Assembly (NCBI GenBank): GCA_012103505.1
Contig: WLWP01000001.1
Span: 1,922,001-1,986,000 of the forward strand
Length of the DNA stretch: 64,000 nucleotides
Source of the DNA: Pseudomonadales bacterium
GTDB lineage: Bacteria > Pseudomonadota > Gammaproteobacteria > Pseudomonadales > Azotimanducaceae
Reading direction: 5' to 3'
Both the position numbers and the translations under genes were made by a program. This document shows positions 43,374 to 52,733 of this stretch, in pieces; position 1 is the stretch's first letter; each line of letters starts with the position of its first letter. The notes beneath the pieces were generated by a model. It ran no database searches. It was not told the DNA's origin and worked only from the letters and a program-made list of their open reading frames with translations.

Positions 43374-45800
43374 ATGCTACTCAAACCTTACCGTGTACTA
43401 GACCTAACCCAAGAACGAGGCAACCTCGCTGGTCAAATATTGGCCGATCTCGGGGCCGATGTTATTCAAGTCGAGCCGCCCGGCGGCGCCTCAGGAAGGC
43501 GGCTCGCCCCCTTCTATCAGAATAAACAAGACAACGAACACTCTCTATTTTGGTGGGGATATACTCGCGGTAAACGTAGTCTTGAGTTGGATCTCGACGA
43601 GGCAAGGAATACATTTTTAGACCTTGTCAGAAGTGCTGATTTTCTCATTGAGTCAGAGGCCGTAGGTGCAATGGCTGCGATAGGTCTCGGCTACGACGAC
43701 CTCGCTAAATTAAATTCCGCACTGATCTACGTATCTATTACGCCGTTTGGCTTAACTGGTCCTAAGGCCCACTGGACCGCTTCAGATTTGACCATTGTCG
43801 CCAGTGCCGGACCAATGGCACAGACTGGAGATGAAGACCGCCCGCCCGTACGTGTCACTGTGCCTCAAGCTTGGCTGCATGCAGCTTCAGAAGGCGTTGC
43901 CGGTGCTCTTACTGCGTTGTACGAGCGGGCTGAAAGTGGCCTAGGTCAGCATGTCGTAGTCTCAGCACAACAAGCCTGCACGCTCGCCACTCAAGGCAAC
44001 ATCTTAGCTGCGGCAGTGAATGAACAAACTGTCTTCCGCACGGCAGGCGGGATCATAGCGGGCCCTGTCCGCATTCGGCTGACTTATCCCGCGCTCGATG
44101 GCCATGTTTCGATCACACACATTTTTGGCGCTACCGTGGGTCCCGCCACACGCAGGCTCATGGAGTACGTCCATGAAAACGGCTTCTGTGACCAAGCCAC
44201 TCTGGATAAAGACTGGTTGGCGTACGGCCTACTGTTGGCCACTGGTGAGGAACCCCTCGAAGAGTTTGAGCGGGTTAAAGCATGCGTCGCTGCGTGTACC
44301 GCCTCGAAGACGAAAGCAGAACTGCTAGACGCGGCAATGACGCGTCGACTCCTGCTTGCACCGATGACAACGATCGAAGATGTGGTCAACAGCGAACAAT
44401 TCAAAGCCCGTGAGTTTTTCATTCGCCCTCTCGGCGATGGCGCGGCAGCTTCTATTGCCTATCCCGGTGCCTTTGCCAAATTCAGCGAGACCCCGCTGCA
44501 ACCATCAGTCCGACCGCCCGGGCTCGGCGAGCATACAAACGAAATTCTCAGCGAATTGCCAAACCGCCCTCCGATAACACTACCGAAAGGTGACGCAAGC
44601 GCCCTGCCACTAGCAGGCGTTAAGGTACTAGATTTCATGTGGGCGTTAGCCGGACCTGGTGCAACTCGGATCTTGGCCGACTTCGGCGCCACGGTGATTC
44701 GCATCGAGTCTTCAACCAAACTGGACGTCTGCCGCACCATCCGGCCGTTTATCGACAGTGACGAATCACCGGAAAAGTCCGCCGTTTTTCATTCCACAAA
44801 TGCTGGCAAACGGATGTTGACTGTCGATCTGACCACAGATGAAGGTAAGAGTGTTATTCAGGATCTCGTCGCTTGGGCAGATGTGGTCACAGAGTCTTTT
44901 TCGCCACGGGCAATGAAAGCCTTCGGCTTTGACTATGAATCTTTACGCAAGATCAATCCCGACATCATCATGCTCAGTACTTGTCTTATGGGTCAGACCG
45001 GACCACTCGCTATGTTCGCAGGATACGGTAATCTCGCCGCTGCAATCGCTGGCTTCTACGCCATCACTGGGTGGTCAGACCGTGATCCAGCCGGACCATT
45101 CGGGGCCTATACAGACTACATCGCCCCCCGCTTCAACGTCGCCGCCATTCTCGCCGCGCTCGACCATCGACGTCATACGGGTCAAGGACAACACATCGAT
45201 CTGGCGCAATCTGAAGCGGCGATGCATTTCCTAACCCCTGCTTTACTCGACTATACGGCTAACGGTCACGTGCAATCTCGACTCGGCAACCATGACCTAA
45301 ACTTCGCACCCCATGGCGCTTATCCGACCCTTGGAGAGGACTGCCACCTAGCGATAGCTTGTGAAACTGATGCCCATTGGCAGGCGTTAGCAAAAACACT
45401 GAACCTTCCTTCTGGCGACGACCTCAAGACCGCAAGTCAGCGCTTACTGGCACAAGACGAACTCGATCAACTTATCGCTAAACAAACTGAAAATCTCGAC
45501 GGCTATGAGCTAGAGGCACGGCTACAAGCGGCCGGAGTACCCGCTTCCTATGTACAAAATAGCCCTGAGCTCGTAGCCGATCCACAACTCAACCATCTCG
45601 GACACTTTATCGAGTTACCTCACCACGAAGGCGGCACAACGGTAATCGAAAGTACCAGAGTGCACCTATCACGGTCTTCGGTAGCAGTTGATAAGAGCGC
45701 ACCAACCTTCTCACGCGACATGATGTATGTGCTTAACGACGTATTGGATTACGACGACGACAAGATTGGCGAACTGCTCGTAGCGGGGGTTTTTGAGTAG
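43374..45800 (+). CDS. Tandem-fused CoA-transferase family III protein
   Basis: An 808-residue fusion of two complete class III CoA-transferase units (about residues 1-395 and 405-808), each of usual length. The first opens YRVLDLTQERGNLAGQILADLGADVIQVEPPGG, the second VKVLDFMWALAGPGATRILADFGATVIRIE. The active-site acid region of the second is HIDLAQSEAAM (Glu at the catalytic position), whereas in the first it reads HVVVSAQQACT, with Gln, so the first half is probably not catalytic. The ATG has AAGGAAAC upstream. It is the last gene of the PQQ-VOC-sulfatase operon. Confidence 0.9.
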   Translation: MLLKPYRVLDLTQERGNLAGQILADLGADVIQVEPPGGASGRRLAPFYQNKQDNEHSLFWWGYTRGKRSLELDLDEARNTFLDLVRSADFLIESEAVGAMAAIGLGYDDLAKLNSALIYVSITPFGLTGPKAHWTASDLTIVASAGPMAQTGDEDRPPVRVTVPQAWLHAASEGVAGALTALYERAESGLGQHVVVSAQQACTLATQGNILAAAVNEQTVFRTAGGIIAGPVRIRLTYPALDGHVSITHIFGATVGPATRRLMEYVHENGFCDQATLDKDWLAYGLLLATGEEPLEEFERVKACVAACTASKTKAELLDAAMTRRLLLAPMTTIEDVVNSEQFKAREFFIRPLGDGAAASIAYPGAFAKFSETPLQPSVRPPGLGEHTNEILSELPNRPPITLPKGDASALPLAGVKVLDFMWALAGPGATRILADFGATVIRIESSTKLDVCRTIRPFIDSDESPEKSAVFHSTNAGKRMLTVDLTTDEGKSVIQDLVAWADVVTESFSPRAMKAFGFDYESLRKINPDIIMLSTCLMGQTGPLAMFAGYGNLAAAIAGFYAITGWSDRDPAGPFGAYTDYIAPRFNVAAILAALDHRRHTGQGQHIDLAQSEAAMHFLTPALLDYTANGHVQSRLGNHDLNFAPHGAYPTLGEDCHLAIACETDAHWQALAKTLNLPSGDDLKTASQRLLAQDELDQLIAKQTENLDGYELEARLQAAGVPASYVQNSPELVADPQLNHLGHFIELPHHEGGTTVIESTRVHLSRSSVAVDKSAPTFSRDMMYVLNDVLDYDDDKIGELLVAGVFE

Positions 45801-45803
45801 CGG

Positions 45804-46109
45804 CTAGTCCGACGAAGGCAACTTCTTGGTTTCTTTACCCATCAACATTTGGCCATCAACACCAAAAGAACCTTCCCCTGCTTTCACGCAAAGGAGTTCA
45901 ATCGTCTCTTCTGCGTTTACATAGCGCTTGCCGATCAGACAATCGAACATGTGCTCGGTGTCTGCGACTGGGTTCTCGGGAGCTTCCTCGTCGGCACCTA
46001 TCATCGGTACACCACCACAGGTTAGGACGACATCAGAACCCTTAACAACCATCGCCTCTCCAGAGCAAACGACGCTCTTTAACCGTGTACCCGGCTTAAC
46101 TTCTGGCAT
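45804..46109 (-). CDS. Conserved-type hypothetical protein, 101 residues
   Basis: A small cytoplasmic protein that I do not recognise. It has the repeated-strand pattern GTRLKSVVCSGEAMVVKGSDVVLTCGG, two Cys near residues 15 and 31, one in FDCLIGK and one in LCVKAG, and a glycine-rich LCVKAGEGSFGVDG stretch. The ATG has a perfect AGGAGG site. It is divergent from tcuA across a 37-base gap, so a regulatory role or shared control is possible. Confidence 0.7.
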   Translation of the reverse strand: MPEVKPGTRLKSVVCSGEAMVVKGSDVVLTCGGVPMIGADEEAPENPVADTEHMFDCLIGKRYVNAEETIELLCVKAGEGSFGVDGQMLMGKETKKLPSSD

Positions 46110-46146
46110 TATTAGCCTCCTCTCTCAAATCGAGGGGGATTGATAC

Positions 46147-47589
46147 ATGAAACTGAGGCCAATGCCAAGAGCCATGGGAACCCAGAGCAATAAAGCGATC
46201 GAGGACAGCGTGGACGAAAGGACCGAAATTCTAGTCATCGGCGGTGGCCATGCTGGACTTTGCGCTGCGATCTCTGCTCGAGAAGCTGGTCGTTCGGTAC
46301 TCTTACTCGATGCCGCTTCAGAGTCGATGCGGGGTGGGAACTCTCGCCATACGCGAAACCTTCGCGCTATGCATACTGAACCAACTGCCACTCTCACAGA
46401 TCGCTATGACGAGGAGGAGTACTGGCAGGATATCCTGCGAGTCACCAATGGTCAGACCAATGAAGAGTTGACCAGACTCGTCATTAGAGAGAGTTTCGAG
46501 CTGCTTCATTGGCTGAGTAGCAGAGGTGTTCGGTTTCAACCTAGCTTAAGAGGTACTCTGAGCCTGGATCGAACCAATGCGTTTTTCTTAAGTGGCGGCT
46601 GTGCGTTGGTCAACGCCCTATACCGCTACGCGATGCAAATCGGCGTCGTGATGCACTACGAGAAAGAAATTGCACACATCGAGTTATCCGGCACGAGTTT
46701 TCGCTGGGCGGAGACGAAAACCGGCGAGACGTTCCACGCCGATGCTGCCGTACTCGCGTGCGGTGGCTTCCAAGCAAACACAGATTGGATGGTTGAGGCA
46801 TGGGGCGATGCTGCACTTAATTTTCTCATCCGCGGTACACCTTTGAATCGCGGCTATGTACTGCGCGATTTGATGCAACAAGACGTACTCACCATCGGAG
46901 ATCCCCGACAGTGCCACGCTGTCGCGATCGATGCCCGCGCACCTAAGTTCGACGGCGGCATCGTCTCGCGCCTAGATAGCGTGCCATTTGGCATCGTCGT
47001 AAACCGCGAAGCAAAACGCTTTTACGACGAGGGAGAAGATTTCTGGCCGAAACGATATGCCATATGGGGCCGGCTCGTTGCCGCGCAACCTGAGCAAATC
47101 GCCTATTCCATCATCGATCACAAAGTGCAGGATCTTTTTATGCCATCCGTTTATCCGGCCATAACTGCAGATTCCATACCTGAGTTGGCCACTAAGTTAG
47201 ACATAGACCCACAAGCGCTTTCTGACACCATCAGTCAATTCAATGCAGCCACAGATCAAGGCACTTGCGACCATACAGTTCTCGACGGACGGAGAACCAC
47301 TGGTCTATTGCCTGACAAGACTAATTGGGCGCAAACTCTAGACCGCGGTCCTTATCACGCCTATCCGTTGCGACCCGGGATCACCTTCACTTATCTTGGC
47401 CTGAAGGTTGACCAACAAGCGCGAGTCCAAATGAACGAAACGACCTTTGCCCCCAATCTCTATGCTGCCGGAGAAATCATGGCGGGTAACATCCTAGGGG
47501 AAGGCTACTGCGCCGGTACAGGGATGACCGTTGGGGGTGTTTTCGGTCGTATCGCTGGCACAAGTGCAGCGGCGGGGCTGCAAACTTGA
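46147..47589 (+). CDS. tcuA: FAD-dependent tricarballylate dehydrogenase TcuA
   Basis: A 480-residue flavoprotein of the fumarate-reductase/succinate-dehydrogenase family. The FAD motif GGGHAG is at residues 32-37, GNSRHTRN is the typical second binding segment, and the C-terminal LYAAGEIMAGNILGEGYCAGTGM closes the FAD fold. With TcuB it oxidises tricarballylate (or a similar tricarboxylate) to cis-aconitate. The ATG has GAGGGGG upstream. tcuB starts in a four-base overlap. No TcuC transporter or TcuR regulator is in the window, so a different substrate of the same class is possible. Confidence 0.88.
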   Translation: MKLRPMPRAMGTQSNKAIEDSVDERTEILVIGGGHAGLCAAISAREAGRSVLLLDAASESMRGGNSRHTRNLRAMHTEPTATLTDRYDEEEYWQDILRVTNGQTNEELTRLVIRESFELLHWLSSRGVRFQPSLRGTLSLDRTNAFFLSGGCALVNALYRYAMQIGVVMHYEKEIAHIELSGTSFRWAETKTGETFHADAAVLACGGFQANTDWMVEAWGDAALNFLIRGTPLNRGYVLRDLMQQDVLTIGDPRQCHAVAIDARAPKFDGGIVSRLDSVPFGIVVNREAKRFYDEGEDFWPKRYAIWGRLVAAQPEQIAYSIIDHKVQDLFMPSVYPAITADSIPELATKLDIDPQALSDTISQFNAATDQGTCDHTVLDGRRTTGLLPDKTNWAQTLDRGPYHAYPLRPGITFTYLGLKVDQQARVQMNETTFAPNLYAAGEIMAGNILGEGYCAGTGMTVGGVFGRIAGTSAAAGLQT

Positions 47590-48680
47590 GTCAAACCATT
47601 GCGATCACAGAAATCCGTACAGAAGCACGCCGCACATTCGAAATCTGCAACGCCTGCAGATACTGCGAGGGCTTTTGTGCCGTGTTTCAAGAGATGACAA
47701 ACCACCGCACATTCGAGGATGCGACTCTCGACCACCTCGCAAATCTGTGCCACAACTGCACGGCCTGTTTCCATGCTTGTCAGTACAAAGCACCACACGA
47801 GTTCGCAATTGATGTGCCTGAAGTTCTTGCAGAACTCAGACCCCAAACCTGGCAAGAACACGCCTGGCCAGCCTCTTTTGCACGTCTACTAGAGCGCCGA
47901 GGCGTATCTGTAGCTTTAGCGATAGCCAGCATATTCTCGCTCTTTCTTGGTCTCAGCCTTACTCTCATCGATAGCAATGCCTTGACTAGCCAACACGTCG
48001 GTTCAGGTGCGTTTTACAAAATCATTGGACACGGCACGATCGTGTTGCTTGCAGGCTCTGCTTCACTCTGGGCGATACTTGCGATGTACATCTCCGCAAA
48101 ACGGTATCTTCAACAACAAGCATCCGCTGACGAAATACGGAAAAACACAAGAAGTAAGACGGATTGGCTTTCGGTCGCTCATGACATATTGCATCTTCGA
48201 CATCTCGGTGGCGGCCACGACGATGGTTGCAACGAGGAAGATGATCGCTTCACGAATCTGCGCCGATATTTCCACCACCTGACGATGTGGGGGTTTTTAC
48301 TGTGTTTCGCTGCGACTAGCGTGGCTACTGTGTACGAACTCTTATTGGGTTGGCAAAGCCCGTTTCCACACACCTCTCTACCTGTTCTGTTAGGAATTTT
48401 TGGCGGCATTGGACTTGTGATCGGTCCGCTGGGACTGTTTTACCTCAATGCCAAACGAGACGACCTGCACGGCATGAGTATTGCGTTCATAGTTTTGTTA
48501 TTCTTGATCAGTATCACTGGATTTGCTTTGTTGATACTGAGAAAGAGTAGCGCCATGGGTACGCTACTCGCGATACATCTCGGCTTGGTGCTCGCGTTCT
48601 TTGTCACTCTACCGTACACCAAATTCGTCCACGCGATTTATCGCACCTTTGCACTAATCCAGTTTCACAGAATCAATTAG
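47586..48680 (+). CDS. tcuB: Tricarballylate utilization 4Fe-4S membrane protein TcuB
   Basis: A 364-residue electron carrier. Two ferredoxin-like clusters are at Cys21/24/27/31 (CNACRYCEGFC) and Cys55/58/61/65 (CHNCTACFHAC), followed by about six membrane helices from residue 105 to the end, with His residues that could bind heme. TcuB re-oxidises the flavin of TcuA and passes electrons to quinone. The start is a TTG whose last two bases are part of the TcuA stop (TTGA), giving translational coupling. A nonstandard start is chosen because it gives the usual N-terminus. Confidence 0.9.
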   Translation: MSQTIAITEIRTEARRTFEICNACRYCEGFCAVFQEMTNHRTFEDATLDHLANLCHNCTACFHACQYKAPHEFAIDVPEVLAELRPQTWQEHAWPASFARLLERRGVSVALAIASIFSLFLGLSLTLIDSNALTSQHVGSGAFYKIIGHGTIVLLAGSASLWAILAMYISAKRYLQQQASADEIRKNTRSKTDWLSVAHDILHLRHLGGGHDDGCNEEDDRFTNLRRYFHHLTMWGFLLCFAATSVATVYELLLGWQSPFPHTSLPVLLGIFGGIGLVIGPLGLFYLNAKRDDLHGMSIAFIVLLFLISITGFALLILRKSSAMGTLLAIHLGLVLAFFVTLPYTKFVHAIYRTFALIQFHRIN

Positions 48681-48876
48681 CGCTTAGCTTCCGGTTCACT
48701 GTATAGTCATTGGTATGTGAGCCCTTCCCGATCCTCCCTCGAATGCCTTCTCCACAGTTGCATGCGAATCCAACTGTTCCGGGTCTTCGAACGGCTCAAT
48801 CTCCAAAAGAACGTTGTAAAAGAGCGTTATAGAAGAAACTAGCAACGAACGTCACTGCTTAGCTAAGAGATACTCT

Positions 48877-49530
48877 ATGCCCAATGTCCGCGTCCGGTAC
48901 CAAACGGTCGAACTTGGCGGGAAAGACTTCCACCTACGTGCGCTGCGCGATACGCAACAATGTCCCGACGACATCGCGGAAGCCGAAGCCTGCGGTATTT
49001 CCTCAGCGACTTGGTCATTGTTCGGTATCCTCTGGCAATCAGAGGAGGTTTTAGCAATGCTCGCGCTGGACGAAGAGATTTTCGAGCGTCGAATTCTAGA
49101 AATTGGTTGTGGTTTAGGGCTTGCGAGTCTGGTCTTGAAAGGGCGCGGCGCCGACATCACAGCTATGGATCATCATCCAGAAGCCGAACACTTTCTCAAC
49201 TACAATGCGCGACTCAACGACTTAGAACCTTTGCAATTCGCAAGGACCAGTTGGCTTGACGAAAATCCGGATCTGGGCCTCTTTGACACGATTATCGGTA
49301 GTGACGTTCTTTACGACCGACACAATTTGAACCCCTTACTCGACTTCGTCACGAACCATGCCGCAGACAAGAGTTCCATATTGTTGGTTGATCCACGTCG
49401 GGGTTTGACGGGACCGTTCACCCGGCTACTGGGAGAGCGGGGCTTTACCGCCAACGTCACTGACCTCGATCACCAAAGTCATGACGGCACAGAAAAAAAC
49501 TGTCGCTTGCTGCGTTTCGTACGCGACTAA
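48877..49530 (+). CDS. Class I SAM-dependent methyltransferase (lysine/protein methyltransferase-like)
   Basis: A 217-residue methyltransferase of the METTL16/ETFB-lysine or nicotinamide-N-methyltransferase-like branch. Motif I is ILEIGCGLGLASLVLKGRGADITAMDHH (about residues 72-100), and motif post-II contains IIGSDVLYDRHN. The SAM pocket is complete. The target, a protein or small molecule, is unknown. The ATG has no strong ribosome site. The 196 bases before it hold nothing I recognise. It is convergent with the LLM gene. Confidence 0.85.
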   Translation: MPNVRVRYQTVELGGKDFHLRALRDTQQCPDDIAEAEACGISSATWSLFGILWQSEEVLAMLALDEEIFERRILEIGCGLGLASLVLKGRGADITAMDHHPEAEHFLNYNARLNDLEPLQFARTSWLDENPDLGLFDTIIGSDVLYDRHNLNPLLDFVTNHAADKSSILLVDPRRGLTGPFTRLLGERGFTANVTDLDHQSHDGTEKNCRLLRFVRD

Positions 49531-49534
49531 CGAC

Positions 49535-50617
49535 TTAGTTCGTTTGCTCTGCGTCTCGAGCAGTCACAAGCGCCCTAACCCTCGGAATCAATTCTTTGCC
49601 ATACTCTATCGCATCAGGGAGCGGATCGTAGCCGCGTATGAGCAAGCTCTTCGCACCAACATCGTAATAGGCAACCATGGCTTCTGCGACGGTCTCCGGA
49701 GTGCCGACTAAGGCGGTTGAGTTACCGCGAGCACCACTCGCTGTAGCCAAGGCCATGTACAGACAACTGTCATAGATCTCTTGCTTATCAGCAGCATCTA
49801 GAAGTCTTTGCGAGCCTATATTCTGCGGTCCTTTGCCGCCTCGTTTACCGACGCCACCGCCAGTCCGCCTTTCTATTTCTGCCAATATCGCATGTGCCCG
49901 ATCCCACGCTTCCCCTTCGGTTTTGCCAAGGATGGGACGTGTAGAGACACTGAAGGCGAGCTTGTCGTTGCCTTTGGCAGCCGCTTGGACCCGTTGCATA
50001 AAGCTCTTCGTGTCGGCGAGAGGTTCACCCCACAGCATAAAAACATCGAGGTACGGCGCTAGGGCGTCAATCGCGGCATCACTACCGCCACCGCCAAAAA
50101 GCGGTATAGACGGATCCTGCGCGCAACGAATGTCGGCATAGGCTTTCTCTATTCGATAGAACTCACCGTCGAAGTCAAAAGGCACCTTTTCCGTCCACGT
50201 CTTACTCAGGATCTGTGCATATTCTTCCGTACGCCGATAGCGGCCCGCATGATCGACGAAATCGCCATCTTTCGCCTGATCGCTGTCACTCCCGCCTGAG
50301 ATTAGATGCACAGCTAGCCGTCCCTCACAGAGCTGGTCAAATGACGCGAGCTTGCGGGCAGCGACTGTTGGCGCCACAAATCCGGGGCGATGAGCGAGCA
50401 GAAAACCCAGACGATTTGTGACAGAAGCAGCGTGGGCGCCAACCATGAAGCCATCAGGGGCATCTGAAAAATAGCCGATCAAGACCCGATCGAAATCAGC
50501 CTCTTCGTGGATTCGAGCTGTGTTCGCGATAACATCGAGGGAGAACGGCGGTCCCTCTGGTGTCACTATTTCAGATCCTACTCGCGGTGCGATCCATCCG
50601 ATCATCTCTACAGGCAA
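49535..50617 (-). CDS. LLM-class flavin-dependent alkanesulfonate monooxygenase-like protein
   Basis: A 360-residue FMNH2-dependent monooxygenase relative of SsuD. It contains GWIAPRVGSEIV at the start, HRPGFVAPTVAARKLASFDQLCEGRLAVHLISGG and GNSTALVGTPETVAEAMVAYYD near the end, all of the SsuD/nitrilotriacetate type. It should oxygenate an organosulfonate or similar compound and needs an FMN reductase, absent here. The start is the TTG at 50617, with GGGGAG five bases before it; the ATG at 50605 is a weaker alternative. Confidence 0.9.
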   Translation of the reverse strand: MPVEMIGWIAPRVGSEIVTPEGPPFSLDVIANTARIHEEADFDRVLIGYFSDAPDGFMVGAHAASVTNRLGFLLAHRPGFVAPTVAARKLASFDQLCEGRLAVHLISGGSDSDQAKDGDFVDHAGRYRRTEEYAQILSKTWTEKVPFDFDGEFYRIEKAYADIRCAQDPSIPLFGGGGSDAAIDALAPYLDVFMLWGEPLADTKSFMQRVQAAAKGNDKLAFSVSTRPILGKTEGEAWDRAHAILAEIERRTGGGVGKRGGKGPQNIGSQRLLDAADKQEIYDSCLYMALATASGARGNSTALVGTPETVAEAMVAYYDVGAKSLLIRGYDPLPDAIEYGKELIPRVRALVTARDAEQTN

Positions 50618-50734
50618 TGTTCTCCCCTACTTGCCTCATCGAACCATAAGTGTACCCACTCTTAGGCTTTCTGGGAAAGTTGGTTCAGCCTGTTGCTACT
50701 TTACTCACGTCGACAATTTGCATTTACTACCCAA

Positions 50735-51559
50735 ATGCAACAAATCCCTTCACGCACCCTCAAGATCTTCGTTTTAGTCACCTTAGCCGCTGCCTGCGCA
50801 CCGATATTCGTCAGCGAAGATCCAGACAATTTGTCAGAAATGGCAGCAGAAATAACAACCAAGAATGGTTTAAAGGCTATGCAGGCAGGTCAGCCCACGC
50901 AGCCTATGGTGCTATTCATTCACGGGACACCTGGGTCATGGCACGCGTTTAAGGACTACCTTGTTCACCCCCGGCTCGTTTCCTCGCTCAACCTGGTTGC
51001 GGTCGACAGACCAGGATTTGGTCGATCAGCTGACTTAGCTCTCGCTCCCTCCCTAACCAGACAGAGCGAGTTGATCGCGGGTCTCTTTGATCTCAACCTA
51101 TCCGGGCAACCCATTGTGGTGGTTGGGCATTCTCTCGGCGGGTCCATAGGCTTACGTGTAGCCGTAGATCACCCTGACTCGGTGGGTGCCCTGCTTTCCA
51201 TCAGTGCCGCTCTGAGTCCTGAACTCGGCAAGCCGCGCTGGTACAACCGGCTCGCGGCATTACCACTCGTGAGGTACGTCGTGCCTGCAGATTTGAAACT
51301 CGCGAACGCAGAAATCATGCCACTGCGCGATGAACTCAACGTCCTGCAACATCAGCTCGCCAAGATCCGAATACCCGTAACGATCATCCAAGGCAGCGAA
51401 GATCCATTGGTGAATCCTGACAACGCAGCCTACGCGGAAGCCAAACTCATCAACGCTCAATTGAAGGTAGACCGCTTTCCTGAAGAAGGGCATTTCATCG
51501 TGTGGAGCCACGTAGACCACGTCGTCGATGAGATCTTGAGGCTTTCGAAGCAACACTAA
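50735..51559 (+). CDS. Alpha/beta-hydrolase lipoprotein
   Basis: A 274-residue alpha/beta hydrolase. It begins with a signal segment ending LAAACAP, where the Cys would be lipidated. HGTPGSWHAFKDYL is the oxyanion segment after the first strand, GHSLGGS holds the nucleophile Ser, and the catalytic Asp and His are probably in GSEDPLVNPDN and EGHFIVWS. The ATG at 50735 is preferred because it gives the signal; upstream in-frame Met has none. Substrate unknown. It is probably anchored to the inner or outer membrane facing the periplasm. Confidence 0.85.
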   Translation: MQQIPSRTLKIFVLVTLAAACAPIFVSEDPDNLSEMAAEITTKNGLKAMQAGQPTQPMVLFIHGTPGSWHAFKDYLVHPRLVSSLNLVAVDRPGFGRSADLALAPSLTRQSELIAGLFDLNLSGQPIVVVGHSLGGSIGLRVAVDHPDSVGALLSISAALSPELGKPRWYNRLAALPLVRYVVPADLKLANAEIMPLRDELNVLQHQLAKIRIPVTIIQGSEDPLVNPDNAAYAEAKLINAQLKVDRFPEEGHFIVWSHVDHVVDEILRLSKQH

Positions 51560-51624
51560 GGAACGATTTGTTCGGCAATTGGTCTTACACTTTGTGTCGG
51601 ACAAAACATAAAAAGAGGGTCTGA

Positions 51625-52077
51625 ATGCCAACGTTACAAAAAGCGCTCCCGTGGGTTTTAGTGATTTACATTGCGTTTGTTTTTATCCAATCGCTATTTT
51701 TCAAATTTTCCGGTTCCGAAGAGACCATCATCATCTTCAACACCATTTCCGATTGGATGGCAGGAACTAGCCTCCTTAGCGCTGTATCAGAGCCTTTCAG
51801 AAGCTATGGAGGTAATCTCGTCGGATTAACCGAGCTCGTTGCGAGTATTTTACTGTTCATCCCTAGACTGCGAATTTGGGGTGCAATCATTGCCCTTGGC
51901 ACCATCAGTGGTGCGATTTTCTTCCACCTATTCACCCCGCTCGGTGTTGTGCGCACCATTGACGCGATGGGCAACACCGATGGTGGCGTGCTCTTCTACA
52001 TGGCCTGTGGCGTTTGGATTGCCAGTGCACTTACGATCTACCTGAACCGCGATCAGCTACCTGGAGTTTCTCGTTGA
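51625..52077 (+). CDS. DoxX-like small membrane protein
   Basis: A 150-residue protein with four hydrophobic segments. It resembles the DoxX/DUF6790 small membrane family, with the pattern VGLTELVASILLFIPRLRIWGAIIALGTISGAIFFHLFTPLG. The ATG has AGAGGG upstream. Its stop codon TGA overlaps the TTG start of the following START-domain gene, so translation is coupled. Role unknown. Confidence 0.75.
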   Translation: MPTLQKALPWVLVIYIAFVFIQSLFFKFSGSEETIIIFNTISDWMAGTSLLSAVSEPFRSYGGNLVGLTELVASILLFIPRLRIWGAIIALGTISGAIFFHLFTPLGVVRTIDAMGNTDGGVLFYMACGVWIASALTIYLNRDQLPGVSR

Positions 52078-52733
52078 AATATATACCGCTCGCCTTCCTG
52101 TTAACACTGTTAAACCAAACAGCGCTCGCTGCTACTGAAGAAGTTTGGGAGTTACAGCGAGACCGAGACGGAATCCAGATTTATACCAGATCTGTTGAAG
52201 GCTCTAAGTTCAAAGCAGTTAAAGCGGAAATGGAAATTGACGCACCGATAAGAGAGCTGGTCGGGTTGGTCATGGACACCGACGCATGCCCCGAATGGGC
52301 AGCGCTGTGCAAAGACTCAGAAGTTGTGCAGCAAACATCTGAAACAGACTTGCACGTCTACACCCTGAACGATGTGCCTTGGCCGGTGAAAGATCGTGAT
52401 GCCGTGGCTCGCGTTCTGTGGAGTCAAGATGAAGCTGGCATAGTAACGATGAGAGCAGAACTCGTGTCTGGCTTCGTGCCAGAAACGAAGAAAGCCATGC
52501 GTCTCACTTATGGTAAGACCGCTTGGATATTCGTTCCTGTTGGACCCGACCGAACCCGTGTGATCTCTGAAGCCCATCTCGACCCGGGCGGTGCGACGCC
52601 AGCTTGGGTTACAAACATGCTACTCGTTGACTCTCCCTTCGACACGATGGCGGGGATGCGCACGCTCGTCGCGAGTGGCCGGTATCAGGATGCCCAGATT
52701 GAATTCTTAGGATCTGTGTCAGCTGCTGAATGA
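52074..52733 (+). CDS. START/SRPBCC-domain protein, exported
   Basis: A 219-residue protein. An N-terminal signal peptide (KYIPLAFLLTLLNQTALA) is followed by a START-like lipid-binding domain: LQRDRDGIQIYTRSVEGSKFKAVKAEMEI, then WPVKDRDAVARVLWSQDE and the long C-terminal helix. START domains bind lipids or other hydrophobic ligands, so it may work in lipid trafficking in the periplasm. Start: TTG at 52074 inside the stop of the DoxX-like gene. The next gene, an ATP-grasp protein, overlaps its stop by four bases (ATGA). Confidence 0.85.
   Translation: MKYIPLAFLLTLLNQTALAATEEVWELQRDRDGIQIYTRSVEGSKFKAVKAEMEIDAPIRELVGLVMDTDACPEWAALCKDSEVVQQTSETDLHVYTLNDVPWPVKDRDAVARVLWSQDEAGIVTMRAELVSGFVPETKKAMRLTYGKTAWIFVPVGPDRTRVISEAHLDPGGATPAWVTNMLLVDSPFDTMAGMRTLVASGRYQDAQIEFLGSVSAAE

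Noticed and set aside
48681..48876. tRNA or small RNA in the 196-base gap
   Set aside because: No cloverleaf arms, no T-loop sequence and no clear promoter or terminator could be found by eye.
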